A stretch of 64,000 nt of DNA, taken from NCBI GenBank assembly GCA_036346405.1, contig CM070563.1:22239022-22303021 (forward strand). Reading direction: 5' to 3'. Under the pieces are notes generated by a model that had not been told where the DNA came from, made no database searches, and worked only from the letters and a program-made list of their open reading frames with translations. The stretch is from Phyllostachys edulis. Its lineage: Eukaryota > Streptophyta > Magnoliopsida > Poales > Poaceae. How positions within the stretch are numbered: the stretch's first letter is position 1; each line of letters starts with the position of its first letter. Below, one piece after another: positions 46,247 through 58,381 of this stretch. The position numbers were made by a program, and so were the translations under genes.

Positions 46247-47599
46247 GGCTGCATCGTGATGCCTTCGTGTCATACCGCGTGAGTGCTAACAAAGTTGTGG
46301 GTGGAGTTGGTGTCGAGTGTCGTGAGCGTGGCTCCAACGAGTTTGACTTGGAGCTACATGGTACGGCACGACCCAGGCTGAATGCCAGTGAATGCGTATA
46401 GGGAGATGCCGGGCTCTTCCCAGGTGGCATCGTATGCGTCGTCACTGTCGGTTCTTGGCAATATCAGCAAGAAGAGGCGCTTGCAATGATGGTTTGGCAT
46501 GAAGCGCTCTTCACAATTGTAGCATAGCCCTGCCTCACGGCGAGCTGTCATCTCTTCCGGCGTCAGAAAGCGTCAACACATGGGCGGGTGCCGGAAACGT
46601 GCATATGCGTTTACTATGGCAGTTGTAGCGTCGGGCGCGGCGGGAGCCGTGGCTGGTGGCGCAGGAGGTGTAACATGCGCCGCCGTGTATGGAGGCGAGC
46701 GTGCGGGTTGGGGTGATCTAGCGGCAGGCAATGCGACCTCTTTGGCTGCAAGCGCTCTTCGTTCGTATGCGCGTGCGAGTGCCATGGCCATCTGTAGACT
46801 GGTCGGGTTCTGGAGCTCCACGTCAATGCGAATCAGCTCCCTTAGTCCCAACGTGGAGAACTGCACCTGCTGGCAGGGTTGGAGGTGCTCGGCACGACAC
46901 ATTATGGCCAGGAATTTGCCCTGGTAATCCTCCACAGTGCCCATTTGTCGTAGCTCCTTCAGTTTACCCAGCAGATTGTGCCTAATTGATGGCCCAAAAC
47001 GCAAGTTAACATACTCCTTGAAGTTGTGCCAATTGGGCTCACCTTTGTCGCGCTCCTCTTTCAGTTCGCCTAGCGGATTGTGCCTAATTGATGGCCCAAA
47101 ACGCAAGTTAACATACTCCTTGAAGTTGTGCCAATTGGGCTCACCTTCGTCGTGCTCCGGTTGGAAGTACCACTGTTGCGTGACTTCGGTGAGATAGTAT
47201 GAAGTGAGCCAAACTTTGTCTGCTTCCGCCGTCTTCTGTCCTTGGAAGAACTTCTCACAGCATTGCAGCCATCCCAGGGGTCTTCCTTGCCTTAGTACGT
47301 CAGAAATTCGAGCTTATGGAAGCGTGGGGGTTGACCGCCATCTGCTCGCACGGCTGCTGTGCTGGCCATGCTGTTGGCGCCAGGCGGCAGTGACAGCAAC
47401 CCGTCGTTGGGTCTTTTCTCCAGGGTATTCACACGTTCACGCACCCCGGTCAACTACTCTTGGATGGCAGCAACTGATCAGTTCGTGTTCGTGTCCGTAG
47501 CTGTTGGTGCTAGCTGAGCAATTTGCTCGGTTAGGGCAGCAATATGTGCCTCCATCTCAGTGCTTGAGCCACCCAGAACCGTCTGCTCTGATACCAAGT
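46247..47599 (-). pseudogene. Host gypsy gag, zinc knuckle and protease start
   Basis: Gag at 46573-47106 reads KGEPNWHNFKEYVNLRFGP and EDYQGKFLAIMCRAEHL, followed by an Ala/Pro-rich tail. A knuckle-like CYNCEERFMPNHHC lies at 46448-46551. The protease start LDTNSTHNFVS is followed by an in-frame stop before the copia insertion. A duplication of about 105 bases at 46966-47110 repeats FKEYVNLRFGPSIRHN within gag. Confidence 0.75.
47585..47596 (-). other. Primer binding site of the host gypsy element
   Basis: TGGTATCAGAGC on the minus strand, three bases from the LTR. It matches initiator methionine tRNA. Confidence 0.88.
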
Positions 47600-48054
47600 T
47601 GTCACGTCCCGTGCCGGAATGCAACGCGTAGTCGTGGAAGACGGGCGGCTTTGGCCTAGGGCGTCGGCCAAGATCCGTGGTAGCTTCGGTAGCAGAAGGA
47701 AGGCACAGGGAGGAGGCTACGCCGAGGTCAGAAGAGAAGCACGGGATTGGAAGAGAGAAAATAGAGGGGAGGTAAATTGATTAACTCTTGCTTGCTTTAT
47801 TCACTGACAATTGATGTCTTTAAATAGGGCACTAATCCTAGCCGGCTAGTACTCCCAGCCGAACCGGAAAGGCAACCCAATAGAACTGACGGGACTCTTA
47901 ACTCTATCTGAAAGGAACTCCTAATTCAAACTCCTAATCTGACTGCTAATCAACTAAGAGACAAACACCTTCTAGGCTTCTAGTAATTAATTTGGACACA
48001 AACTCATCCTATGCCATGCGTGATCTGCGGCTGTAATGTTGACCCCACATGACA
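47600..48054 (-). repeat. 5' LTR of the host gypsy element
   Basis: 455 bp with TGTCA/TGACA ends. It is the intact reference copy for the split LTR at 25305-25671 and 31002-31054. Confidence 0.9.
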
Positions 48055-48904
48055 TAATAGCTATTTTGTTGCATAATCACGGGTCATTAAATGTGATAAA
48101 ATACTAATAAATCAAACATACTTAATGCAGGTAAATTTTACATCAACAATTTGAAAACTGCATTGCCAACTTTAATTTTAGAATAATATAATCCACACAG
48201 TTGCTTATCCAGAATGAGCTAAGTTGAACCATGGAATGACCCACAGAATACCTGTAGTCCAATAGTAGCTGACACCTACAGCCATAGTCCTGCCATATAT
48301 CGTGATCCAAGTAGCCAAGCAGCCTAAAATAGGAACTAGGAACAAAGACTGGGACCATCCAATGACACATAATCAACCTTCAGTGCAAACACTATACATA
48401 AGAAAAGATATTTTGTGACACTCAAAACATTTAAAACCACAATAAAGAGAAGTTAGATCCAACAGAAAGGATGAACTCTGAAATCTAGACTTCTTGCTAG
48501 TCAGGTGAAACAATCTCATAATATCTCTCGAGTAACCAAGACAATGTAATACATAATTGGGCTCCTCCATCGTAATAGATAATTCAGACAAGATCATGAA
48601 GGTATTAGCCACAAAAAGTGACCAGACACCATAAATGCAGGCTGGAACCCCCAAAGTCCATTGGTTTCCATTTTGTTGATCAGTAGGTTTATAGAAGGGA
48701 TTGGTCTAACCTTATCACCCTACTTGCTACTGTTACATAGAAAAAGAACATGACATGCAGCCATCAATTGTGCCATTAAAAAAAATACTGAAATAGATAA
48801 GAAACTTAATCGATATTATTTCACAAACACACTGGTTCAAGCAACTAATTAAGCTAACAAGTAATGCATAATGATATCATGCAACTACAACCGAACAAGA
48901 GCAC
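48055..48904. other. Single-copy stretch, probable GRAS 5' intron
   Basis: AT-rich with no supported gene. It is the right flank of the host gypsy insertion and the left flank of the LTR concatemer (AGCAC at 48900-48904). Confidence 0.4.
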
Positions 48905-49271
48905 TGTAATGATCCTTAGATCATAGGGGGTAAACACCGCCAGGAAGAAGGCCGGACGGCGTCGGCTTTATGGGATGAGAGATTAGACTATAGACTGGGA
49001 TGATAGAACTTTGAGAGGGAGACTAGATTAATTCTTCTTGCTTGCTTCATAATGGATACATGCTATCTCTTTTATAGGGACGACCCGACTTGACCCCTAA
49101 GAAATAATCTATAAGGAAACTTATCTCTAACAATCCAATCTAATAATAACTTGTCTAACTAATAGATAATACCAAACACCTAATAGATAGATTTCTAAAT
49201 AATAAATCTTTCCTAATAATTGCGGGCGGTTACTGTTCATAACACGTGAACAGTAATTTCGGCCTATGACA
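48905..49271 (-). repeat. LTR 1 of the concatemer
   Basis: TGTAATGATCCTTAG to GGCCTATGACA, 367 bp. Very close to LTR 3. Confidence 0.88.
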
Positions 49272-49805
49272 ACTACTCCTCTCCTTCGTGACGGCTCGTC
49301 CTCGAGGCGTGGTGCGCCATAAATTTGAAGCCCTAGGTGACCCCATGTTGACGAGAGGTTGCGATGGCGACATGAGTTCTTGAAGATCATTGCCCACACA
49401 CGGTTGCGACAAACTCACGGTTCTTTGCGGCGAGCATGACAACAACCTTGGCGACATCACGGTGGCCTAGCAATGCTTGGCGAGGCCACGGCGAACCAGC
49501 GACACCATGGCGGGATCTGGTAGTGGCGCGACAAGTTAAAACAGCGTCAACTGTAGTTCTTTGAAGCGCCGGCGCCTCTTGTTGCGCCTTCTTCTCCTCC
49601 GATCCACGATCATCTTCTCTAAAGTAGCATGCATGTCGAGGAAGATGGCCGTCATCTTCTTGTCGTTGTCGTTGGTACTCATGGCCATCTTGTTGGCGTT
49701 AGCCTTTATCATAATAGCGACTCGCCGGTAGGTCCGATGGTGCGATCTGTCGCCATAACCATGGTAGCGAAGTCGTGGGAAGGGATCGATGCGCTCGATA
49801 CCAAA
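49272..49805 (-). other. Internal region 1 of the concatemer
   Basis: Carries the purine tract at its left end and a degenerate primer site (GCTCGATACCA, one base short of GCTCTGATACCA) at its right end. The small ORF of the other units is present but broken. Confidence 0.75.
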
Positions 49806-50202
49806 TGTAATGATCTTAGATCATTACGAGAATAAACTACCGCCCGGGAAGAAGGCGGGCGGTAAACTAGTGGGATGGGAGATTAGACTATAGACTGGGA
49901 TGATAGAACCTTGGGAGAGAGACTAGATTAATTCATCTTTCTTGCTTCCTTGATAATAGATACATACTATCCCTTTTATAGGGACGACCCGACTTGACCT
50001 CTAAGAAACGATCTCTATTTCTATGGAAACTTATCTCTATTAGATAGAATATATCTCTTAGGAAGTAAACCTAACTAATAAGGAAACTAACTATTCTTAT
50101 CTCTATTTCCAACTACTAATGCACCCCGTGGGCCCGATATGAAGCGAGACACGGTGCTCTGATATCGTCGGACTGTTGCAGCGTGACCAGCCCGCCATGA
50201 CA
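49806..50202 (-). repeat. LTR 2 of the concatemer, divergent end
   Basis: Starts like the others but its last 100 bases differ (GTGGGCCCGATATGAAGCGA, ending CCCGCCATGACA). It is therefore a related subtype, or carries sequence from another element. Confidence 0.8.
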
Positions 50203-50469
50203 CTACTCCCCTCGCTTCGCGACAACTCGTCCTCGAGCTATGGTGGCGGCCATGGCTGAAGCCCTAGGAGACCCCATGTTAACGAGAGGTTGCGATGACG
50301 ACATGAGTCCTTGAAGATCATTGCCTCCACGCGTGGTTGCGGCAAACTCACGGTTCTTCTGGCGAGCATGACATCAACCCTGCGGCGTCACGGTGGCCCG
50401 CGACGTGCCGGCGAGGACGCGACGAACCAGCGACACCATGGCGGGGCCAGCGGTAGCGGCAGCGGCAAG

Positions 50470-50655
50470 TTAAACGGCGTCACATCTGTATTTCTTTGGA
50501 AAGACCGCCGCCTTTTGTTGCGCTTTCTTCTCCTTCTGATCGGCTATCATCTTCTCTAAAGTAGCATACATGTCGAGGAAGATGACTGCCATCTTCTTGT
50601 CGTTGTCGTTGGTACTCATGGCCATCTTGTTGGCGTTAGCCTTTATCATAACCAA
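50470..50655 (-). CDS. Small conserved ORF in internal region 2
   Basis: Translates as MVMIKANANKMAMSTNDNDK, then KMAVIFLDMYATLEKMIADQ and a KEKKAQQ-type tail (61 residues). The same peptide with few changes is encoded in internal regions 3 and 4, and in broken form in region 1. It lies just downstream of the primer site, where gag would start. It has no recognised domain; a short amphipathic helix is likely. It may be a gag remnant or a conserved regulatory peptide. Confidence 0.5.
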   Translation of the reverse strand: MVMIKANANKMAMSTNDNDKKMAVIFLDMYATLEKMIADQKEKKAQQKAAVFPKKYRCDAV

Positions 50656-50744
50656 CGACTTAGTGGTAGGTCTGATGGTCTAATCTGTCGCCATAACCAT
50701 GGTAGCAGAAGTCATGGGAAGGGATCGACTGCTCTGATACCAAA

Positions 50745-51139
50745 TGTAATGATCCTTAGATCATAGGGGGTAAACACCGCCAGGAAGAAGGCCGGACGGC
50801 GTCGGCTTTATGGGATGAGAGATTAGACTATAGACTGGGATGATAGAACTTTGAGAGGGAGACTAGATTAATTCTTCTTGCTTGCTTCAAAATGGATACA
50901 TGCTATCCCTTTTATAGGGACGACCCGACTTTACCCCTAAGAAATAATCTATAAGCAAACTTATCTCTAACAATCCAATCTAATAATAACTTGCCTAACT
51001 AATAGATAATACCAAACACCTAATAGATAGATTTCTAAATAATAAATCTTTCCTAATAATCGCGGGCGGTTACTGTTCACGCATGAACAGTAACACGTGA
51101 ACAGTAATTTCGGCCCATGACTAATTTCGGTCCATGACA
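50745..51139 (-). repeat. LTR 3 of the concatemer
   Basis: Nearly identical to LTR 1 but ends with a small internal duplication (CGGCCCATGACTAATTTCGG, then TCCATGACA). Confidence 0.85.
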
Positions 51140-51337
51140 ACTACTCCCCTCCTTTCGTGACAGCTCGTCCTCAAGCTGTGGTGGTGGCCATGGCTGAAGT
51201 TCTAGGTGACCCCATGTTGACGAGAGGTTGCGATGGCGACATGAGTTCTTGAAGATCATTGCCTCCACACACGGCTGCGGCAAACTCACGATTCTTTGCG
51301 GCGAGCATGACAACAACCTTAGCGGCGTCGCGATGGC

Positions 51338-51634
51338 CTACGCGATGCCAGCGAGGCCACGGCGAGCCGGCGACACCATGGCAGGATACGGTAGTGGTGC
51401 GGCAAGTTCCGACAGCATCACTGTGGTTGCTGGAAACGCCGCTGCCTCTTGTTGCGCCTTCTTCTCCTTCTGATCCGCGATCGTCTTCTCTAAAGTAGCA
51501 TGCATGTCGAGGAAGATGACCACCATCTTCTTGTCGTTGTCGTTAGTACTCATGGCCATCTTGTTAGCGTTAGCCTTTATCATAGCCAACGACTCGGTGG
51601 TAGGTCTGATGGTCTGATCTGTCACCATAACCAT
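51338..51634 (-). CDS. Small conserved ORF in internal region 3, longest version
   Basis: From MVMVTDQTIRPTTESLAMIK the frame runs 98 residues through the shared core (NDNDKKMVVIFLDMHATLEK) and an Ala/Pro-rich end. The start lies about 40 bases after the primer site. The core is shared by at least three units at the protein level. Function unknown. Confidence 0.5.
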   Translation of the reverse strand: MVMVTDQTIRPTTESLAMIKANANKMAMSTNDNDKKMVVIFLDMHATLEKTIADQKEKKAQQEAAAFPATTVMLSELAAPLPYPAMVSPARRGLAGIA

Positions 51635-51677
51635 GGTAGCAGAAGTCGTGGAAGGGATCGACTGCTCTGATACCAAA

Positions 51678-52046
51678 TGTAACGATCTTAGATCATAGGG
51701 GGTAAACACCGCCAGGAAGAAGGCCGGACAGCGTCGGCTTTATGGGATGAGAGATTAGACTATAGACTGGGATGACAGAACTTTGAGAGGGAGACTAGAT
51801 TAATTCTTCTTGCGTGCTTCATAATGGATATATGCTATCCCTTTTATAGGGACGACCCGACTTTACCCCTAAGAAATAATCTATAAGGAAACTTATCTCT
51901 AACAATCCAATCTAATAATAACTTGCCTAACTAATAGATAATACCAAACACCTAATAGATAGATTTCTAAATAATAAATCTTTCCTAATAATTGCGGGCG
52001 GTTACTGTTCACGCGTGAACAGTATCACGTGAATAGTAATTTTGGC
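51678..52046 (-). repeat. LTR 4 of the concatemer, right end deleted
   Basis: Runs into internal sequence at TTTTGGCCCG/ATACGGTAGTGG, losing the LTR end, the purine tract and about 240 bases of internal region. Confidence 0.82.
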
Positions 52047-52082
52047 CCGATACGGTAGTGGCGCGGCAAGTTCAAGCAATCC

Positions 52083-52303
52083 TTTGTAGTTCTTTGGAAA
52101 CGCCGCTGCCTCTTGTTGCGCCTTCTTCTCCTTCTGATCTGCGATCATCTTCTCTAAAGTAGTATGCATGTCGAGGAAGATGACCGCCATCTTCTTGTCG
52201 TTGTCGTTGGTACTCATGGCCATCTTGTTGGCGTTAGCCTTTATCATAATAGCGACTTCGTGGTAGGTCCGATGGTGCGATCTGTCGCCACAACCATGGT
52301 AGC
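52083..52303 (-). CDS. Small conserved ORF in internal region 4
   Basis: Core reads MIKANANKMAMSTNDNDKKM, then AVIFLDMHTTLEKMIADQ and KEKKAQQEAAAF, matching regions 2 and 3. It is the fourth occurrence counting the broken one. Confidence 0.45.
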
Positions 52304-53065
52304 AGAAGTCGTGGGAAGGGATCGACTGCTCTGATACCAAATGTAATGATCTTAGATCATTACGGGGTAAACACCGCCAGGAAGAAGGCCGGGCGGCGTC
52401 GGCTTAGTGGGATGGGGGATTAGACTACAGACTGGGAGTATAGAACCTTGGGAGAGAGACTAGATTAATTCATCTTTCTTGCTTCCTTGATAATAGATAC
52501 ATGCTATCCCTTTTATAGGGACGACCCGACTTGACCTCTAAGAAATAATCTATAAGGAAACTTATCTCTTACAATCCAATCTAATAATAACTTGCCTAAC
52601 TAATAGATAATACCAAACACCTAATAGATAGATTTCTAAATAATAAATATTTCCTAATAATTGCGATGATTCTTTTGTTCACGCGTGGGCGATAACAACG
52701 TGAAACGATAATTCGGCCCATGACAAGCACGCTATTAATGAAACTTTAAAATGGATTATGTCTAAGGCATGCAAATCAAGCTCCTATTGCCAAAAGAAAT
52801 GGACCGATCTCGTTCTGAATTGATGGCAAGCTAGCTATTCACTACTACAGAAAAGGTATTCACAGACGGTTTAAAAACGTCATCACAGATGGTTTCGTGA
52901 GCCGTCTGAGTTTATGGGTCAGTGATGACATGAGGTCATCACAAACAGTTTTGAACCGTCTGTGATGCATACTTTCACAGACGGTTTGTGGCTGAAACAG
53001 TCTGTGATAGACTTTTCTCTATAAAGCCCCAAGCAGTGGCTGCTTGTGCCATTAAAACCGGCATC

Positions 53066-53066
53066 A

Positions 53067-53112
<46 letters not shown>
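53066..53112. repeat. (TA)n microsatellite
   Basis: About 47 bases of alternating AT in duplication copy A. The equivalent tract in copy B is about twice as long. Confidence 0.95.
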
Positions 53113-53116
<4 letters not shown>

Positions 53117-53448
53117 CGTAGTCTCTCAACCACTTTGGGGGATCGTCCACGCAGTATGAGAAGGATGAGACAGTAGCCACGGGCAACCTCATTGAGCCCC
53201 TGCAAGTTTAAAAAGTATGGATGCAAGGAGAGAGTCAGGACATCCAATTACCTGGATGTTGTCGATAGGTAATTGGACGTCGCTATGTTCAGAAAGTGAC
53301 GTTGATGCGCAGGTAACTACTCCGAGTGGGAAGTGGCATCATCTATCAGCAACCAACAATTCTTGAGCATGTAATTGTCTTTAAAGCCAACAAGAACACC
53401 AAGCAACAAGTTGAGAATTATCAAGGGATCGACTGCTCTGATACCAAA

Positions 53449-53828
53449 TGTAATGATCTTAGATCATTACGGGGTAAACTACCGCCGAGGGAAGAAGGGC
53501 GGCGGCGTCGGCTAGTGGGATGGGGGATTAGACTACAGACTGGGAGTATAGAACCTTGGGAGAGAGACTAGATTAATTCATCTTTCTTGCTTCCTTGATA
53601 ATAGATACATGCTATCCCTTTTATAGGGCGACCGACTTGACCTCTAAGAAATAATCTATAAGAAACTTATCTCTTACAATCCAATCTAATAATAACTTGC
53701 CTAACTAATAGATAATACCAAACACCTAATAGATAGATTTCTAAATAATAAATATTTCCTAATAATTGCGGGCGGTTACTGTTCACGCGTGGACAGTAAC
53801 ACGTGAACAGTAATTTCGGCCCATGACA
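53449..53828 (-). repeat. LTR 6, duplicated copy of LTR 5
   Basis: TGTAATGATCTTAG to GGCCCATGACA, followed by AGCAC. It keeps GGACAGTAAC where LTR 5 reads GGCGATAAC. Confidence 0.85.
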
Positions 53829-54135
53829 AGCACGCTATTAATGAAACTTTAAAATGGATTATGTCTAAGGCATGCAAATCAAGCTCCTATTGCCAAAAGA
53901 AATGGACCGATCTCGTTCTGAATTGATGGCAAGCTAGCTATTCACTACTACAGAAAAGGTATTCACAGACGGTTCAAAAACGTCATCACGAGATGGTTTC
54001 GTGAGCCGTCCCGAGTTTATGGGTCGATGATGACATGAGGTCATCACGAGCGATTTTGAACCGTCGTGATGCATACTTTCCTGAGCGGTTTGTGTTAAAC
54101 TAGATCTGTGATAGACTTTTCTCTATAAAGCCCCA

Positions 54136-54810
<675 letters not shown>

Positions 54811-55949
54811 GAGATTATGAATGGAATGGGCGTGCACAGTGCACGCAAGAGGTAGGAGAACTTGACCGGCATGAACAAGGGACTATTAATATGAACTAAT
54901 TATCAATTCAATTTCAGCATAAGACTATTGACATCATTACATCACAGAGCAAGGGACTATTAATATGAACTAATTATCAATTCAATTTCAGCATAAGACT
55001 ATTAACATCATTGAGCGGTTAATCAACAAGAGAACAAGACCAAGGGTGTCCAAACCCACCACACCGAGAGTAGCCCTTGGCATCCATCGCAGAGCGCTAG
55101 CCATTTTCATCACAAAGCAAGGGGTAGAGACAGAGAGGAGTAAGGTAGGGTGATACCTCGATCTGGCGCAACCACGGTGGCGACCCCACTGAGACAACCC
55201 TCATCCATCTCCTTCACCTTGCATAAATCGCACAAACATCGAGGACACAACTTAAGGCTCAAGCATAAAAATCAAACTCAACAAAAGACATTAAGCTAAC
55301 AGATCTAGAGGAGAATAGAGGAGGATGGGGAAAGCAAAGCCCAGGCTTGAGTCCAAGCCTTGAGGCCGGCAGGAGAACCAAGCCATGGCGGTGCGAGCGA
55401 CACAGCGGGATGGCAGCGTCACGTGGTTGTGGCGACGACCTAACAACTGCACAAGACACTCGACTATAAATGCGATCTTATGCGGTCAGAGTGGTGTCAC
55501 AACTCTGCGGCGGCAACAACGAAATCGGGCGGCGACGGTCGGGTGGCGGCGTCGAGGTGGGAAGAACGTCACGAGTAAATGTGCTAGGAAGTGACGCGAG
55601 TTAGAGGCGGCGCAAACCCTAGCGGCGCTAGAGGAGCGCGAGTTAGAGGCGGCGTAAACCCTAGCGATCGGTCTCTATTAATAAAAGACTTATCACGCAC
55701 GGTTCTATTATGGGAACCGGTGATAATTATCCTGAGCGGTTCCATAATAGAACCGCAAATGCGTGATATATCTATATCACGAGCGGTTCCAAAATGGAAC
55801 CGTACGTAAATGGTTTTTTCTCAAGTATATTTATCTTGTATATACACTTACATAATATGAAGAAATTACATGTTTATATTAAAAAAAAAGTAGAAACCTA
55901 TAATTAAACAAAGTTTTTCTAGTGGCGGAGGTAGGTGCTATCTCCATCT

Positions 55950-56240
55950 TCAATACTTCATAAGCGGCAGTGTCGCCGGATCGGACGATTCTCGATCATC
56001 GTGACGAAGCTGAAATCGTCCGTGATCGCTGCTCGAAAGTGTCTCCAAAGACCCTCGATGTTGAACCAAGAAGAATTGAGCCCATAGGCTCTTCCCTTGC
56101 TTGAGGGTCTCGGCACAGTCGACTCGATGCTTCTGCCTCCTCGATCACATAATCCAAGTGACGGCAAGCCTCACGAAGGCGTGCAACGTCGTTTTGGAGA
56201 ACCACGTCGATGACGATAAACTCGTCGAAAGTGGGAGATT
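55950..56240 (-). pseudogene. Possible captured coding fragment in the CACTA element
   Basis: One frame on the minus strand reads DEFIVIDVVLQNDVARLREA, then CRHLDYVIEEAEASS and further to about 55958, bounded upstream by a stop and lacking an ATG. The composition is protein-like and helical. CACTA elements in grasses often capture gene pieces. No family is recognised and it may be chance. Confidence 0.3.
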
Positions 56241-57012
56241 ACGGAAGACACTGGTGAGGAGGATGTCAAGACGGCGGAAGGTAGCCGTCATCTGCTCCAG
56301 CAAATTCTCGGCCAAGCGTGGAGTGAAGACACCTTTGTTGAAACAGTGTTCTTCCGCAAAGACAGTTCAACGTCTGTTGAAAGGTGCTCGTCTCGGTCGC
56401 GGCGAGTAGGCCATCAATACCGGCGATAAGGAAGAGGCGGCCATTTCTGTTTTTTTATAAGTATGTGGGGATTATCACATCTTCGATTATGGCAAATGAT
56501 CCATTTTATAAAACAAGGTATAAATTCGGAACGTGAGATGAAGAGACGATCGAGGGCGAAGCGGATCGATCTGACGAAGAGCGATCGGGGCCAAGCGGAT
56601 CGATGCGACGAAGAGATGCATCAGGAAGCCGAAGTGGATGGCAACGAAGAAGAAAACGCACGCATTGGGCTGTAGCTCACAGATGGTTATAACAAAAAAC
56701 CGTCTGTGATATGTGGTAATATCACGAGCGGTTATTGTTAAGAACCGTCGTGATGTTCCTGAGCGATTCTTTGTTGAAAACCGTCGTGATATGTAGAATT
56801 ATCACGAGCGGTTATTACAAGAACCATCGTGATACTTCTGACGGTTTTCAACATGAACCGTCTGTGATGTTACCTCTTCACGAGCGGTTTTAGCACGACC
56901 AAGTAACACAGACGGTCTCTAAACCAAAACCGACTGTGATGGTATGTAATACAGACGATTTTAGTCAACCGTTTGTGATGAGGCGTCCAGTACTAGCATT
57001 TTTGTAGTAGTG

Positions 57013-57832
57013 ATTCACAATTCCTAAGAAGTTAAAAGAAAATATGAAACCTGAAACAGACTTAGTAAATAATACACTGCATCATCAATATCATGAAAAG
57101 CCCCATGATACCATCCTTACCCATCAGGAAACCACAAAATGAAAACAACCCTATCCTTTCACGAGAAAAGATGGACCAATTATGTCCCAAAAGCTCTACT
57201 GGGCCATCTAATCAAGTTTGTTCCAATGGATCCAATAGAATTGCAGGAAGCAAGTAGGACGTCAATTACTGAGGCCGGCAATACGACATCTTTCGCTAGC
57301 AATTGATAAAATAAATTCTACACTAATGTTTACATCAAGAACAGGACATAACTCAACATTACAGACGTTTATCTGAAAAAATAAGAAATTTATGAACGAA
57401 GGAATAAAGAAACAGATGACTATCATAGAAGTGAAACTTCGGTGTATTCAACAGCAGACGAAATATATATTTTTTAATATAAAGAACAGTTGAAAAAGTG
57501 AGATACACTTGAGACCAGAGGCATCAGAGGCAAACAAGTAACCAACCTACTTTATTCCTAGGTCAGGGGGCATTTCCTTTCGTCTTTTTTTAGGGTCTGG
57601 GGGAAGGTGCGGAGCCATGAAGCAAGGACAAAATGTTTTCCGACAAATTGACACAAAAACGAAGACAAATCCATGAGACTAACAGCAGCAGCACATACAC
57701 CACAGAGTCATGAACCAAAATCAAGACTAACCAACAACTGTCGGGGCAAAGCTACAGGAACGGTAGGAACCACACCGCAAACAAATCAAGAACAAGAACT
57801 GTAAGAAAGAAGAGAGCTATACCATCAAGAAA
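57013..57832. other. Single-copy stretch, probable GRAS 5' intron
   Basis: AT-rich, no gene supported. It continues the sequence interrupted by the CACTA insertion and leads to the donor at 57832. Confidence 0.4.
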
Positions 57833-58060
57833 CAAGCGGCTTCGGTGGGTTTCTTGGATTCTCGACCCGGAGAGCGCGAGAAGCAACAGGTACTGCGCTG
57901 CTCCAAGGAAAACACACAGGAAAGAATTCGCGAAGAGAGAGAGAGAGAGGAACCAGGAAGAAGAGGAGATAGGAGAAAAAGCGAGAGGAGGGAGTGGAGG
58001 CGAACACGGCTGCTCGGTGATGGAGAGCGTGGATGGATTGGTGCGGTGTGGAAGAAAAGA
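57833..58060 (-). other. Candidate first (leader) exon of the GRAS gene
   Basis: On the minus strand the stretch is CT-rich (CTCTCTCTCTCTTCGCG, TCCTCTCGCTTTTTCTCC), as in cereal 5' leaders. It ends TTTCTTGATG followed by GTATAGC (GT at 57832-57831), a plausible donor. Upstream on the minus strand is AT-rich sequence suited to a promoter. PAT1-type GRAS genes commonly have a leader intron. The next minus-strand acceptor with a plausible coding exon is the GRAS acceptor at 24264. The link is inferred. Confidence 0.45.
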
Positions 58061-58381
58061 AGCCTTTAATTTAATTGATTGATTAAAATAAAAACGAAAT
58101 ACCGGAGGCAGAAGGAAGGACGAGGAAAAACCGAGAAGAGACATGACGACGGTCGCAGTCGCACTACCGGTACCACAACGACTTTGCTGCAATGCTGCTC
58201 GCTGATGCCATTTCGTTCTTTTCTTCTTTTTCTTGTCTGATGTATCTTTTTGGCCATCTGTTAGTGTGATGGGTGCATTACTGCCATCCGTCCGATGGTG
58301 ATGGATGGAATGTGATCATCGTGCCGTCTTTTTTGAATGTGATCTTCGTGCCGTATTTTTTTTAGGGAGAACTCCGGTAAT

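Larger units (their letters stand above)
25305..48054 (-). mobile_element. Decayed Ty3/gypsy retrotransposon serving as host for nested elements
   Basis: The LTRs start TGTCACGT and end CACATGACA, with a TGTCA/TGACA terminal inverted repeat. The right (5') copy is intact at 47600-48054. The left (3') copy is split into 25305-25671 and 31002-31054. A Met-tRNA primer site (47585-47596) and a polypurine tract (31055-31070) lie at the expected places. Flanks are TAATG and TAATA, a target duplication with one mismatch. Own sequence remains at 31055-32850, 40327-40764 and 46247-47599; the rest is three later insertions. RT precedes the RNase H tail, and integrase is absent. Confidence 0.85.
48905..52725 (-). 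mobile_element. Concatemer of a small non-autonomous LTR element, five LTRs, single target duplication AGCAC
   Basis: LTRs starting TGTAATGATC lie at 48905-49271, 49806-50202, 50745-51139, 51678-52046 (right end deleted) and 52342-52725. They are separated by internal regions of about 540 bp (the last about 295 bp). Each internal region runs from a polypurine tract (CTACTCCCCTC on the plus strand) to a Met-tRNA primer site (GCTCTGATACCA or a variant). The whole block is flanked by AGCAC at 48900-48904 and 52726-52730. It encodes no pol, so it resembles a TRIM or small LARD element that expanded in place by unequal recombination between LTRs. Confidence 0.88.

Noticed and set aside
57752..58192. 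Hydrophobic 146-residue minus-strand ORF resembling a membrane protein
   Set aside because: The Leu/Phe/Ser content comes from the CT-rich leader, and no initiator context or family supports it.
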